Of a DNA stretch of 64,000 nt, positions 53,312 to 62,498 are shown piece by piece. Positions within the stretch are counted from its first letter, which is position 1. Each line of letters opens with the position of its first letter. The DNA comes from an uncultured Alphaproteobacteria bacterium (GTDB lineage: Bacteria > Pseudomonadota > Alphaproteobacteria > Rhodobacterales > Rhodobacteraceae). Both the position numbers and the translations under genes were made by a program. The notes beneath the pieces were generated by a model. It searched no databases, was not told the origin of the DNA, and saw nothing but the letters and a program-made list of their open reading frames with translations. The stretch covers positions 108,700 to 172,699 of the forward strand of contig CACJUU010000001.1 in the NCBI GenBank assembly GCA_902596605.1, written 5' to 3'.

Positions 53312-54040
53312 ATGAAAAATAGCGCGTTAAATAAATTTTGGAAGTTCTCTAACCCGGTACTTTTTAAAAAACTAGCAAAGATAATATCACCTCTTGCAGG
53401 TTTGATAGCTTTTTTAGCAATTATACCTGGTTTAGTTTGGGGGGTGTTCTTTACTGGCCCTGACTATAAGCAACTGGAGACAGTGAAAATAATTTTTATC
53501 CATGTTCCTGCAGCATTCTTAGCAATAAACGTATATCTTATGATGACAGTAGCCTCTATAGTTTGGTTGATTAGGCGCCAATACGTTAGCGCACTAGCAG
53601 CTAAATCGTCTGCAATGATTGGGTTAATAATGACTATTGCTACCATAATAACAGGAAGTTTGTGGGGTAGCAGCACTTGGGGAACTTACTGGGTTTGGGA
53701 CCCTCGACTAACCTCATTTGCAGTTCTGCTATGTTTTTACGTGGGGTACATCATCTTATGGTCGGCTATCAAACCTTTAGAACGGGCAGCAAATGTTACT
53801 TCTTTATTTTGCATATTAGGATCTGTTTTCGCTCTTCTATCCAGGTATATCGTTTTTTTTATAGATCAGGGTCTACATCAAGGCCCAACTTTGTCTCTTG
53901 ACGAAGAAAAGAATATTGATGACAGCTACTATTTTCCACTTATTTTAGCATTAGTTGGGTTTTCATCTCTTTTTGTTTATCTTTTACTTGTACGAACAAC
54001 TACTGAGCTTAATAAATTGAAGCTGAAATTAATGGGATAG
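53312..54040 (+). CDS. ccmC: Heme-handling protein CcmC
   Basis: CcmC binds heme and loads it onto the chaperone CcmE. The 242-residue protein has six hydrophobic segments, a first periplasmic histidine in KIIFIHVPAA, and the tryptophan-rich loop GSSTWGTYWVWDPRLTS that defines the heme-handling WWD family. A second histidine (GLHQGPT) lies in the last periplasmic loop, as expected. It starts 1 bp after ccmB. Confidence 0.95.
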   Translation: MKNSALNKFWKFSNPVLFKKLAKIISPLAGLIAFLAIIPGLVWGVFFTGPDYKQLETVKIIFIHVPAAFLAINVYLMMTVASIVWLIRRQYVSALAAKSSAMIGLIMTIATIITGSLWGSSTWGTYWVWDPRLTSFAVLLCFYVGYIILWSAIKPLERAANVTSLFCILGSVFALLSRYIVFFIDQGLHQGPTLSLDEEKNIDDSYYFPLILALVGFSSLFVYLLLVRTTTELNKLKLKLMG

Positions 54041-54050
54041 TCCGGGACCA

Positions 54051-54206
54051 ATGTTAGCAATTTTTGGGAAGTTTTCTTTTGTAATCATTGCATCTTATGT
54101 GAGCACAATTGCTCTTATATCAGCCCTGATAATACAAACCTTATTTTCTAAGATAAAAATAGATAGAGAATTAAGAAAAAAAAAAACTAAAAATGAGTCA
54201 AATTAG
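54051..54206 (+). CDS. ccmD: Heme exporter small subunit CcmD
   Basis: This is a 51-residue protein with one transmembrane helix (about residues 10-31) and a basic C-terminal tail (KIKIDRELRKKK), the layout of CcmD, which holds CcmE in the CcmABC complex. Sequence conservation in CcmD is low; position between ccmC and ccmG is decisive. It overlaps ccmG by 14 bp. The ATG lies 10 bp after the ccmC stop. Confidence 0.85.
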   Translation: MLAIFGKFSFVIIASYVSTIALISALIIQTLFSKIKIDRELRKKKTKNESN

Positions 54207-54759
54207 TTTCAAAATAATTTTAGTAATACCCATATTCATTTTACTTTGCCTCTCTCTGTTCGTGATTTTTGCTTACGATATCGAAATGGCAAATGGCAAA
54301 TTAAGTATTAAATCAAATACATCGAAACAAATAAAAAGTAATCTGATCGGTCAAAAAAAGCCTAACTTTTATTTAACTCCTCTGAACCACTACGAGACCC
54401 CCCAAGAAAAACATCTTGATGTTTCAAACTACAAATTGGTGAACTTCTGGGCTAGCTGGTGTGCTCCCTGCAGAGCAGAACATAAATCCTTAATGTCAAT
54501 TCAAAAGAATGGATACCGTATAATTGGCGTAAATTATAAAGATAATCCTTTAAACGCTCAAAAATTTCTTACAGAACTAGGCAATCCATATGTAGCAATC
54601 GGATCAGACCAATCTGGTAAAACAGCTATAGACTGGGGAGTTTATGGAATACCCGAAACTTTCCTTCTTGATAAAGAAAACAATATCTTACTAAGAATTG
54701 CGGGACCGATAACAAGTACCATATACGAGAATAAGCTTAAAATGTATCTTGAAGAATAA
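54193..54759 (+). CDS. ccmG: Thiol:disulfide interchange protein CcmG/DsbE
   Basis: CcmG is a membrane-anchored periplasmic thioredoxin-like protein that keeps apocytochrome c cysteines reduced for heme ligation. The 188-residue protein has one N-terminal anchor helix (about 7-29) and the active site WASWCAPC (C90, C93), followed by the GVNYKDNPLNA loop and the cis-proline segment YGIPETFLLD. It ends the ccm run. ccmE, ccmF and ccmH are not in this window. Confidence 0.93.
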   Translation: MSQISFKIILVIPIFILLCLSLFVIFAYDIEMANGKLSIKSNTSKQIKSNLIGQKKPNFYLTPLNHYETPQEKHLDVSNYKLVNFWASWCAPCRAEHKSLMSIQKNGYRIIGVNYKDNPLNAQKFLTELGNPYVAIGSDQSGKTAIDWGVYGIPETFLLDKENNILLRIAGPITSTIYENKLKMYLEE

Positions 54760-54761
54760 GT

Positions 54762-55364
54762 CTAGTTTTCCTTATCAATAAGATATTTCTGAAATAACTT
54801 ATATTGAAAAGCAAAAAACAGTAGGCTTAAAATTGGCATTCCAAAAGTTTTAAAATTCACCCATTGATCTTGGCCAAAATACCTCCATACCAGTTCATTA
54901 AGAAAGGCAAGAGTAATAAAAAAAATAATTATTCTCTTTGTGAGAAGCATCCACCCTTCTTCTTCTAAGGCTAATGTGGATCCCATTAAACTTTGTAATA
55001 AGCTTCTTTTTCTGATTAGACCTATGATCAGAACTACTGCAAAACTAAGATAGATAATTGTAGGTTTCATCTTTATGAATGTGGGATCTTTGAACCAGAT
55101 TGTTAATGCACCAAAAAAGATTACTAAAACCGCTGTAATAACAGACATTTTGGAAATCGTTCCTAAGATCAGGTAATTTAATAACGATGCAATTAACAAG
55201 ATTGGTACGAATACCTTTGTGGCAAAGATTATCTTTTCAACCGAAAGGTCTTCACCGGTCAGATTATTTGAGTTGGGAAAATAGTAATAAGCCAGAAAGA
55301 ATGCTATCAATGGAACAAACTCTAAAATACTTTTTGTGAGTGAATTTTCTTCTTTTTTTTCCAT
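54762..55364 (-). CDS. Inner-membrane septation protein IspZ/YciB
   Basis: This is a 200-residue membrane protein with five hydrophobic segments. The ALEEEGWMLLTKRIIIFFITLAFLNELVW and FGMPILSLLFFAFQYKL segments match the YciB/IspZ septation-protein family, linked to envelope integrity and cell division. It lies 6 bp after ftsY on the same strand and converges on ccmG with a 2-bp gap. The gene order ftsY-ispZ next to ccm genes is common in Rhodobacterales. Confidence 0.88.
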   Translation of the reverse strand: MEKKEENSLTKSILEFVPLIAFFLAYYYFPNSNNLTGEDLSVEKIIFATKVFVPILLIASLLNYLILGTISKMSVITAVLVIFFGALTIWFKDPTFIKMKPTIIYLSFAVVLIIGLIRKRSLLQSLMGSTLALEEEGWMLLTKRIIIFFITLAFLNELVWRYFGQDQWVNFKTFGMPILSLLFFAFQYKLFQKYLIDKEN

Positions 55365-55370
55365 TAATAA

Positions 55371-56528
55371 TTACTCTCTAAAATCTCCAATCAAAGCCGT
55401 TGCAAATTCTTCAGGATCAAATGGCTGAAGGTCATCTAATGTCTCACCAACCCCTATAGCATGTATTGGCAACTGAAATCTATCGGCAACTGATATTAGT
55501 ATTCCCCCTTTTGCGCTGCCATCTAACTTAGTCATTATTATTCCCGTTATATTGACCATTTGCTGGAAGATCTCTACTTGAGAAATAATGTTTTGTCCAG
55601 TGGTCGCATCGAGAACTAATATTATATTTTCAGGGGCTTCGCTTTTTACTTTTTTTATAACAGTGACAATTTTTACTAACTCCTGCATAAGATCTGTTTT
55701 GTTTTGCAATCTTCCTGCTGTATCGATAAACAAGAGGTCCATCTTTTCATTTACAGCTCTTTCAACTGACTTATACGCTAAAGAAGCTGGATCGGATCCT
55801 TGCTCGGCCTTGATAATTGGAACATCTACCCTCTCCGCCCAAACAGATAACTGTTCAATAGCTGCAGCTCTAAAAGTATCACCCGCTCCAATCATTACTG
55901 ATTTTCCAGCCATCTTAAATTGCGATGCTAGTTTACCAATTGTTGTTGTCTTACCAGAACCATTAACGCCTACCACCACCACGATTTGCGGAGCCGTTTT
56001 ATAGATTGGAATGGGCTTAGCTATTGGCTCTAATATCTTAGTTATCTCGTCTATGAGATATTCTTTAAGCTGCGTTACCTCTATTTTTTTTCCATATACT
56101 TTTGACGAAATTTTTTCTGAAATCTTTAAAGCGGTTTTACTTCCTACATCGGATGAAATCAGAATATCTTCAAGTTTCTCTAAAAACTCATCATTAAATA
56201 AAATTTTCCTTGGGTCTGGCTTTCTCTTTAATAATTCAAGAGCTTTTTTTACGACTGATTTAGCGTTGGTGACTTTTTGACCATCTTTAATGATATCTTT
56301 GTTTTGATCAGTATCACCGCCTTGTGCGAACTGACTTTTTTCTGACTCACTAATTTTCTTCGAGTTAATTTCATTTTTTTCTGACTTTTGTACTGAAACT
56401 TTGTTCTCAATATTCGCATCGACTTCAGCTTTAGATACCTCGTTAACGGCCTCATCTAAATTTTTTGTAAATTTTGAACTGGAGTTAAATAATTTATTTT
56501 TAAGTTTTTTGAAAAATCCTGTTACCAT
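55371..56528 (-). CDS. ftsY: Signal recognition particle receptor FtsY
   Basis: FtsY docks ribosome-SRP complexes at the membrane for co-translational insertion. The 385-residue protein has a variable charged N-terminal A domain (about 1-90) and the NG GTPase domain: P-loop GVNGSGKTTTIGKLA (187-201), GDTFRAAAIEQL, DTAGRLQNKTDLM, and TKLDGSAKGG. An ATG at 56528 fits the usual start. xseA lies 17 bp upstream on the same strand. Confidence 0.96.
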   Translation of the reverse strand: MVTGFFKKLKNKLFNSSSKFTKNLDEAVNEVSKAEVDANIENKVSVQKSEKNEINSKKISESEKSQFAQGGDTDQNKDIIKDGQKVTNAKSVVKKALELLKRKPDPRKILFNDEFLEKLEDILISSDVGSKTALKISEKISSKVYGKKIEVTQLKEYLIDEITKILEPIAKPIPIYKTAPQIVVVVGVNGSGKTTTIGKLASQFKMAGKSVMIGAGDTFRAAAIEQLSVWAERVDVPIIKAEQGSDPASLAYKSVERAVNEKMDLLFIDTAGRLQNKTDLMQELVKIVTVIKKVKSEAPENIILVLDATTGQNIISQVEIFQQMVNITGIIMTKLDGSAKGGILISVADRFQLPIHAIGVGETLDDLQPFDPEEFATALIGDFRE

Positions 56529-56545
56529 TTTGTAATACCAACTTT

Positions 56546-57892
56546 CTACTTGTCTGCTCTTACTGTTACCTTACCATCAGCCCATTCAATTGTAAGAGCA
56601 CTTTTACTTTTCAATTGAGATTTGGTGCTCACAATTTTTTCATCTTCATCTCGTATGACAGAGTATCCCCTGGCAAGGACTTTTTTATAACTTACGCTCT
56701 CTAACAATCTAGATGCTGCCGTAAAATTTTCTGATTTTTTTCTAAAGTTATTCCAAAGATGCTTCAAAGCCATCTCATCTAATAAACTTAATCGTTTTTT
56801 TTTATCAGAGACATAGTGGAAAATTTGCTTTAGCCTCGCTGATAGATCTTTATCTAATAATTTTACGTCGTTAGACATCTCAGAAAAAGCATTCTTAATA
56901 ATACTATCGAGTTTTAGTATGTTCATTGTAAGTGATTTTTTCATATCGTTCAGGTTTTGGTATGGGCTTTTAAGCTTTGCAGAGCATTGATTAAGCAAAG
57001 ACATTTTTAAAAATGTTATCTTTTCCGCGCTACTTCTTAAATTTGTAGAAAGGTAATTTAACTGCCCTAAAATTTCTGTTCGATTTGGTAAGGCAATCTC
57101 TACCGCCGCTGTGGGAGTGGGCGCTCTCACATCCGCAACAAGGTCTAATAGTGTTGTATCGGTTTCATGTCCAATAGCTGAGATAATGGGTATGTTTGCT
57201 TCTGATACGGCTCTAATGAGACTCTCGTCATTGAAAGGCCATAAATCTTCAAACGATCCCCCTCCCCGGGCAATTATTAATAAGTCAGTTCTAAGGCCTT
57301 TGGTATTGGCTTTTTCCTGATGGAAGAAGTTAATTCCTTCTATAACATCTTGCGCACAACTATCTCCTTGAACAGTAACTGGGAAGATAATAACCTTTAC
57401 AGGAAATCTGGCTTCAACTCTGTTCAAAATATCTTTAATAACTGCCCCAGATATAGACGTTATTACTCCGATACTAAGAGGGTACGTTGGTAAAGCTAGT
57501 TTTCTTTTTTCACTAAATATACCCTCAGCCGCAAGTTTTTCCCTTCGCTTATTTAACATTGCAAGTAGAGCCCCAATCCCCGCTGCTTGTATATCCTCCA
57601 CTATTATTTGATATTTGCTGTGTCCAGAAAAAGACGATATGCGACCTACTAAGACAACTTCATTTCCTTCTTCGATTAGATCTCTTTTGGTTAGTTTGGT
57701 ACCTCGCCACACAACGCTAGCTAATATTGATTTGTCATCTTTAAGGTCAAAATATACGTGGCCAGAGGCAGGCCTGCTGACCCTGCCGAGTTCCCCCTTT
57801 ACCCTGACATATTCAAACTCCGATTCTAATGTATTTCGTATCGATTGGGATAGGGTCGTAACAGTAAATTCCGGTATGTTCTCTTTTGTCAT
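56546..57892 (-). CDS. xseA: Exodeoxyribonuclease VII large subunit
   Basis: XseA is the catalytic subunit of exonuclease VII, which degrades single-stranded DNA in both directions during repair. The 448-residue protein has an N-terminal OB-fold (FEYVRVKGELGRVSRPASGHVYFDLKDD), the catalytic domain with GVITSISGAVIKDIL, DLLIIARGGGSFEDLWPFNDE and SAIGHETDTTLLDLVADVRAPTPTAA, and a long coiled-coil C-terminal region. xseB is not adjacent. It is divergent from purD. Confidence 0.96.
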   Translation of the reverse strand: MTKENIPEFTVTTLSQSIRNTLESEFEYVRVKGELGRVSRPASGHVYFDLKDDKSILASVVWRGTKLTKRDLIEEGNEVVLVGRISSFSGHSKYQIIVEDIQAAGIGALLAMLNKRREKLAAEGIFSEKRKLALPTYPLSIGVITSISGAVIKDILNRVEARFPVKVIIFPVTVQGDSCAQDVIEGINFFHQEKANTKGLRTDLLIIARGGGSFEDLWPFNDESLIRAVSEANIPIISAIGHETDTTLLDLVADVRAPTPTAAVEIALPNRTEILGQLNYLSTNLRSSAEKITFLKMSLLNQCSAKLKSPYQNLNDMKKSLTMNILKLDSIIKNAFSEMSNDVKLLDKDLSARLKQIFHYVSDKKKRLSLLDEMALKHLWNNFRKKSENFTAASRLLESVSYKKVLARGYSVIRDEDEKIVSTKSQLKSKSALTIEWADGKVTVRADK

Positions 57893-57973
57893 AGCCTTTA
57901 GATCACAACTGATTTTTATTTCTTTATATAATCACTCCTATGAGTATCATGATCGAAAAGGATTGGAAAGAGA

Positions 57974-59230
57974 ATGAAAATTTTGATTATTGGAAACGGT
58001 GCACGGGAACACGCATTGACTTGGGCTATATCCCAAAATCCAAGATGTACGAAAATTTATTGTAGCCCAGGGAATGCCGGGACCACCGAATTAGCGACTA
58101 ATGTTGATATTGATGTGACATCAAATAACGAAATCCTGGAAATGTGTTTGCTGTATTCCATTGATCTCGTAATAGTCGGGCCTGAGAAGCAATTTGAGCA
58201 AGGTCTTACAAATGCTCTCAAAGAAAAAAATATATTGGTATTTGGGCCAACCATGGAAGCTTCTCAATTAGAAGCCTCAAAATCCTTTACCAAGAATATG
58301 TGCAAGCACAAAAAAATACCGACTGGAAATTACGAGATTTTTTCAAGAGTCAATGAAGCTAAGAAATTTTTGAGAGAACAACCTACACCCTACGTAATTA
58401 AAGCAGATGGACTTGCTGCAGGTAAGGGAGTTTTAGTTTCAAGCGATATTGAAGAGGCCGACAATTTTATAAGTTCCATCTTTGCAGGAAAAATTGGAAC
58501 AGTGAAAAGTAAGGTTATAATTGAAGAGTATCTTGAGGGCAAAGAAATGAGCGTCTTTTTTGCTATTGATAAAAAGACAATAAAATACATCGGAAGCGCA
58601 CAAGACTATAAAAGAGCTTTTGACCATGACCGTGGGCCTAATACTGGTGGTATGGGTGCCTTCTCGCCGTCTCCTTTACTAACAAAATCAAATTTAGAAC
58701 AGATCTTGAATAAAATCATTAAGCCAACAGTAGAGTACATGAAAGAAACTGGTAATGAGTTTTCCGGAATACTCTATGCAGGACTAGTTTTGAATAATGG
58801 AGAGCCTAAACTCATTGAATATAATGTGCGTTTTGGTGATCCCGAATGTCAAGCTCTGTGTGTTCGATTAGGTGCTCAGATATTCGATATATATTTTAGT
58901 GGAGCAAAAAATGAATTATCTAGTTTATCTATTAATGAGGCATGTGACAGTGCTATCACAGTTATTGTTGCAGAAAAAGGATATCCAAAAAATCCAAGAA
59001 GTGATTGTGAACTCAACGACATAGTTGATATAAAATATTCTAAAACGTTAAAGATATTCCACGCTGGCACTTATTTTAAAAATAACTTTTTATGCAATAC
59101 TGGGGGACGAATTTTTAGTTTTACAGTAAGAAGCAAAAATCTTAAAGACGCTAGAACAATAGTGTATAACGCACTAACTAAGATAGAAAATGAAAACATT
59201 TTTTACAGAACAGATATTGGCACCTATTAA
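57974..59230 (+). CDS. purD: Phosphoribosylamine-glycine ligase
   Basis: PurD ligates glycine to phosphoribosylamine in step two of purine synthesis. The 418-residue ATP-grasp protein has the N-terminal MKILIIGNGAREHALTWAI, VIKADGLAAGKGVLV in the ATP-grasp core, DHDRGPNTGGMGAFSP, and EYNVRFGDPECQALCVRL carrying metal ligands. All family parts are present. It is divergent from xseA, an arrangement also seen in Rhodobacter relatives, and its stop meets the convergent ferredoxin gene. Confidence 0.96.
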   Translation: MKILIIGNGAREHALTWAISQNPRCTKIYCSPGNAGTTELATNVDIDVTSNNEILEMCLLYSIDLVIVGPEKQFEQGLTNALKEKNILVFGPTMEASQLEASKSFTKNMCKHKKIPTGNYEIFSRVNEAKKFLREQPTPYVIKADGLAAGKGVLVSSDIEEADNFISSIFAGKIGTVKSKVIIEEYLEGKEMSVFFAIDKKTIKYIGSAQDYKRAFDHDRGPNTGGMGAFSPSPLLTKSNLEQILNKIIKPTVEYMKETGNEFSGILYAGLVLNNGEPKLIEYNVRFGDPECQALCVRLGAQIFDIYFSGAKNELSSLSINEACDSAITVIVAEKGYPKNPRSDCELNDIVDIKYSKTLKIFHAGTYFKNNFLCNTGGRIFSFTVRSKNLKDARTIVYNALTKIENENIFYRTDIGTY

Positions 59231-59231
59231 A

Positions 59232-59600
<369 letters not shown>

Positions 59601-59625
59601 TTAATCTATTAATAACAAAAAAAAT

Positions 59626-59640
59626 GTTCTATTTTTGTTC
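59626..59640 (+). promoter_or_regulatory. LexA operator (alphaproteobacterial SOS box)
   Basis: GTTC (59626-59629), 7 bp, GTTC (59637-59640) is an exact GTTC-N7-GTTC direct repeat, the LexA-binding form described for Rhodobacter and other Alphaproteobacteria. It ends 2 bp before the ATG of the OB-fold gene, where LexA would block transcription until DNA damage. Confidence 0.75.
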
Positions 59641-59642
59641 TC

Positions 59643-59978
59643 ATGAATAATCTTCAGAAAAAAGATGCAATCTTGACTTGTGCTGAATTATGTACTTTAG
59701 AAAATAACTCTTTTGCAGCAGTTGCAGGTTTTGTAATTGTTAAACAGATGCCCTCAACAGCTAAAGGGACAGTGTTTCTAACATTAGAGGATGAAACAGG
59801 AACCTCAAATATAATTTGTTGGAATAGTGTTTACAGAAAGTTTAGGGATCAAGTTGTATTCTCTTCGTTTTTATTAGTACGTGGACAGCTACAAAGGGAA
59901 AATGAAGTCTCTCACCTAATTGCTGAAGATATAAGAGACATCTCAAGACTTCTCGAACTTATTCCAAATATAAAATAA
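59643..59978 (+). CDS. Stand-alone OB-fold protein like the C-terminus of DnaE2/ImuC
   Basis: This 111-residue protein matches the C-terminal OB-fold of the error-prone polymerase DnaE2: VAGFVIVKQMPSTAKGTVFLTLEDETG, then NIICWNSVYRKFRDQVVFSSFLLVRGQLQRENEVSHLIAEDI (shown with breaks at variable positions). The polymerase domains are absent, and an in-frame stop lies at 59613, upstream of the start. A LexA box directly before the ATG suggests it is a real SOS gene, not a random remnant. It may bind single-stranded DNA or a partner in mutagenic repair; alternatively it is the last surviving piece of imuA-imuB-dnaE2. Confidence 0.75.
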   Translation: MNNLQKKDAILTCAELCTLENNSFAAVAGFVIVKQMPSTAKGTVFLTLEDETGTSNIICWNSVYRKFRDQVVFSSFLLVRGQLQRENEVSHLIAEDIRDISRLLELIPNIK

Positions 59979-59985
59979 ACCCACT

Positions 59986-61434
59986 CTATTGAGTTGGCAG
60001 ACCAATAAATCTTCTCATTCCGTTTCTTAGAATCAACATAAGTATGGATGTTTTGTTTGCCTTTTTTGCCTCTTCGTTAAGTTTGTAAAGTTCATCAGTG
60101 GAAGAGATCTTTATCCTGTTTATTTGAATAATCACGTCTCCCTTTTTCAATCCCTTCTCCTCTCCAACAGATCCAACTTTTACATCTACTATAACAACAC
60201 CCTTTATATTTAGATCAATACCAAACTGTTCAGCTACTTCTCTGTCTAAATTAGACAAAGTCATCCCTGCAAACTCAACTTTTTTTGTCCTTTGTCTCGA
60301 TGGTTGGTTTGACGCAATATTATCCTCTAACCGACCTAGCTTGACGAACAAGGACACTTTCTTTCCATCCCTCAGTACCTTCACTGATACCTGCTTACCT
60401 ACAGGACTGTCACCAACTATCCTAACCAGCTCTCTGGTGTCCTTTATTGTCTTGCTGTCAAACTCAATGATAACATCTCCTGATTTTATACCACCAGATT
60501 TAGCAGGTCCATCAGGGACATCAGTAACTAAGGCACCATCAGTTTTTTCAATACCAAGAGCTTCTGCAACATCTTCAGTAACATCCTGTATTCTTACCCC
60601 TAACCAACCTCTTCTTGTCTCACCAAAAGTCGTGAGCTGGTCTATTACTTTCTCAACTACAGCCGATGACATTGAAAACCCTATACCTATAGACCCACCA
60701 TTCGGAGAAAGAATAGCCGTGTTAACACCAATGACTTCACCATCCATGTTAAAAAGTGGTCCTCCTGAGTTTCCTCTATTTATCGCAGCATCGGTCTGTA
60801 TAAAATCGTCATAAGATCCACTTAAAGCCCTTCCCCTCGCAGAAATAATACCTGCAGAAACAGAGAACCCTTGACCTAAGGGGTTACCTATAGCTAAAAC
60901 CCAGTCACCTACTTTAGCCTTGTTGCTATCTCCAAACCTAACAAACTGAAGCTTATCTTCCGCCTTAACTTTTAAGAGTGCTATATCTGTCTTTGGGTCA
61001 GTTCCAACAACTGTTGCCTCCATTAATCGGCCATCAAAAAATTCAATCTCTATCTGATCAGCATTTTCTATAACGTGGTTATTTGTTACAACATATCCGT
61101 CAGCTGAGATAATAAAACCTGAGCCCAATGCTGTGCCCCTTCGCTGTCTTCTAGGTGCACCATTTTGTTCTCTATCCATAAAGTCTCTGAATAAATCTTC
61201 GAATGGCGAACCAGGTGGTAGTTGTGGGTTGAGCTCCTGCCTGTTAGGCACAGTGGAGCTGGTGGTAATGTTAACCACTGAAGGACTTAATTTCTCCACG
61301 AGATCACTAAAACTACCCGGCACACCCTTACCGTGGGATATACCACAGGCAAAGATAAAAAATAACAAAGTACAGACTGGTAAAAGAGCATAAGAATGAA
61401 ATTGCTCTGCAGTATTTTTTCTCAAGACGTTCAT
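59986..61434 (-). CDS. DegQ/HtrA-type periplasmic serine protease
   Basis: This is a 482-residue trypsin-fold protease with two PDZ domains that degrades or refolds damaged envelope proteins. It has an N-terminal export signal (about 15-36) and the catalytic triad H120 (VTNNHVIENAD), D150 (DIALLKV) and S223 (INRGNSGGPLF). PDZ1 spans about 265-360 with GWLGVRIQDVT; PDZ2 spans about 395-480 with GVVIVDVKVGSVGEEKGLKKGD. It follows the DUF2065 gene and hflKC on the same strand, the usual alphaproteobacterial order. Confidence 0.94.
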   Translation of the reverse strand: MNVLRKNTAEQFHSYALLPVCTLLFFIFACGISHGKGVPGSFSDLVEKLSPSVVNITTSSTVPNRQELNPQLPPGSPFEDLFRDFMDREQNGAPRRQRRGTALGSGFIISADGYVVTNNHVIENADQIEIEFFDGRLMEATVVGTDPKTDIALLKVKAEDKLQFVRFGDSNKAKVGDWVLAIGNPLGQGFSVSAGIISARGRALSGSYDDFIQTDAAINRGNSGGPLFNMDGEVIGVNTAILSPNGGSIGIGFSMSSAVVEKVIDQLTTFGETRRGWLGVRIQDVTEDVAEALGIEKTDGALVTDVPDGPAKSGGIKSGDVIIEFDSKTIKDTRELVRIVGDSPVGKQVSVKVLRDGKKVSLFVKLGRLEDNIASNQPSRQRTKKVEFAGMTLSNLDREVAEQFGIDLNIKGVVIVDVKVGSVGEEKGLKKGDVIIQINRIKISSTDELYKLNEEAKKANKTSILMLILRNGMRRFIGLPTQ

Positions 61435-61446
61435 GTAAGTTCCATC

Positions 61447-61635
61447 CTAAATATCTGTTACACCTATAATTATTATCCCAATAGCCATCATTACTAAACC
61501 AATTCGAGAAAGCTGTTTATTAGGAATTATTGAAATTTTACTCAAAGTTTTTTTCAGCCTTTCTGGTATAATAGCCAAAAAAAAACCCTCAAATGCTATT
61601 ACGGAACCCAAAGCGAATAGCACCTTTTCTATCAC
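61447..61635 (-). CDS. DUF2065 small membrane protein
   Basis: This 62-residue protein has two transmembrane helices (about 4-24 and 42-60) around a basic loop PERLKKTLSKIS. It belongs to DUF2065 (YjeT-like), which is usually placed next to hflC. It starts with GTG, overlapping the hflC stop by 4 bp (GTGA), so translation is coupled. Function is unknown. Confidence 0.85.
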   Translation of the reverse strand: MIEKVLFALGSVIAFEGFFLAIIPERLKKTLSKISIIPNKQLSRIGLVMMAIGIIIIGVTDI

Positions 61636-62498
61636 TCTTTTTCACTTTCCTTTATATAATCAAAGAATTCAGAGTTAGGGCTTATGACCATTGTGGTGTT
61701 TGATCCTGTCATTGACTGCTCGTAAGCTATCAACGATCTGGTAAAAGCATAAAACTCTGGATCTCTGCCAAACGCGTCTGCGAAAATTTTGGTAGTAAGA
61801 GCATCGGCAGTACCCCTTATTATTTCTGCTTCTTTCTTTGCTTCAGAAACCGTCTCAACAGCCTTTCTGTCAGCTTCCGCTCTGACTATTTGAGCAGCCT
61901 CTTGACCTCTCGCTCTCTCATCGGCTGCCATTCTTTCTCTCTCTGCTTGCATTCTTCTAAAAGTGGCTGCTAGGTTCTGTGTAGGCAAATCAGCTCGTTT
62001 GATCCTAACGTCAACTATTTCTACACCTAAACCTTTTGATTCTATCTTTGCATTCTCTGTTATTCTTGTCATTAGCTCTATTCTGTCTGTTGATAGAACC
62101 GCGTTAGAGGTCACAGATCCAAGCACTTCTCTTAATGCCGCATTCAGAATCCTTTCAAGACGGCTCTCAGCTGTAACAATACCCCCAGTTCCTACGGCTT
62201 GTCTGAATTGAACAACGTTGATAATTCTGTATCTTGCAAAAGCGTCTACCACCAATCTTCTGTCATCAAGCGGTGTTACTTCGAGCGGCATGGTGTCGAG
62301 CGACAGTATCCTGTCGTCATACCTCACAACTTGTTGTATAAATGGTAATTTAAATGCTAGGCCAGGTTCTTCTTTAACGTCAGCAACTTGTCCAAATTGC
62401 AATACAAGCGCCTTTTGCCTTTCGTCAACTACAAAGAGTGAGGAGTATGCAACGAACGCTGTAAGCGCAACGACTATAGAAGTAATTCGTAAAACCAT
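61632..62498 (-). CDS. hflC: FtsH protease modulator HflC
   Basis: HflC and HflK form a large membrane cage around the FtsH protease and limit its access to membrane substrates. The 288-residue SPFH/prohibitin protein has one N-terminal membrane helix, VDERQKALVLQFGQV, and the C-terminal helical stretch RMQAERERMAADERARGQEAAQIV with broken repeats. It overlaps hflK upstream by one base. Confidence 0.95.
   Translation of the reverse strand: MVLRITSIVVALTAFVAYSSLFVVDERQKALVLQFGQVADVKEEPGLAFKLPFIQQVVRYDDRILSLDTMPLEVTPLDDRRLVVDAFARYRIINVVQFRQAVGTGGIVTAESRLERILNAALREVLGSVTSNAVLSTDRIELMTRITENAKIESKGLGVEIVDVRIKRADLPTQNLAATFRRMQAERERMAADERARGQEAAQIVRAEADRKAVETVSEAKKEAEIIRGTADALTTKIFADAFGRDPEFYAFTRSLIAYEQSMTGSNTTMVISPNSEFFDYIKESEKE

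Noticed and set aside
60341..60814. A 157-codon open frame on the plus strand opposite the DegQ-type protease gene.
   Set aside because: It mirrors the conserved protease/PDZ coding sequence; serine- and threonine-rich translation is typical of an antisense frame.
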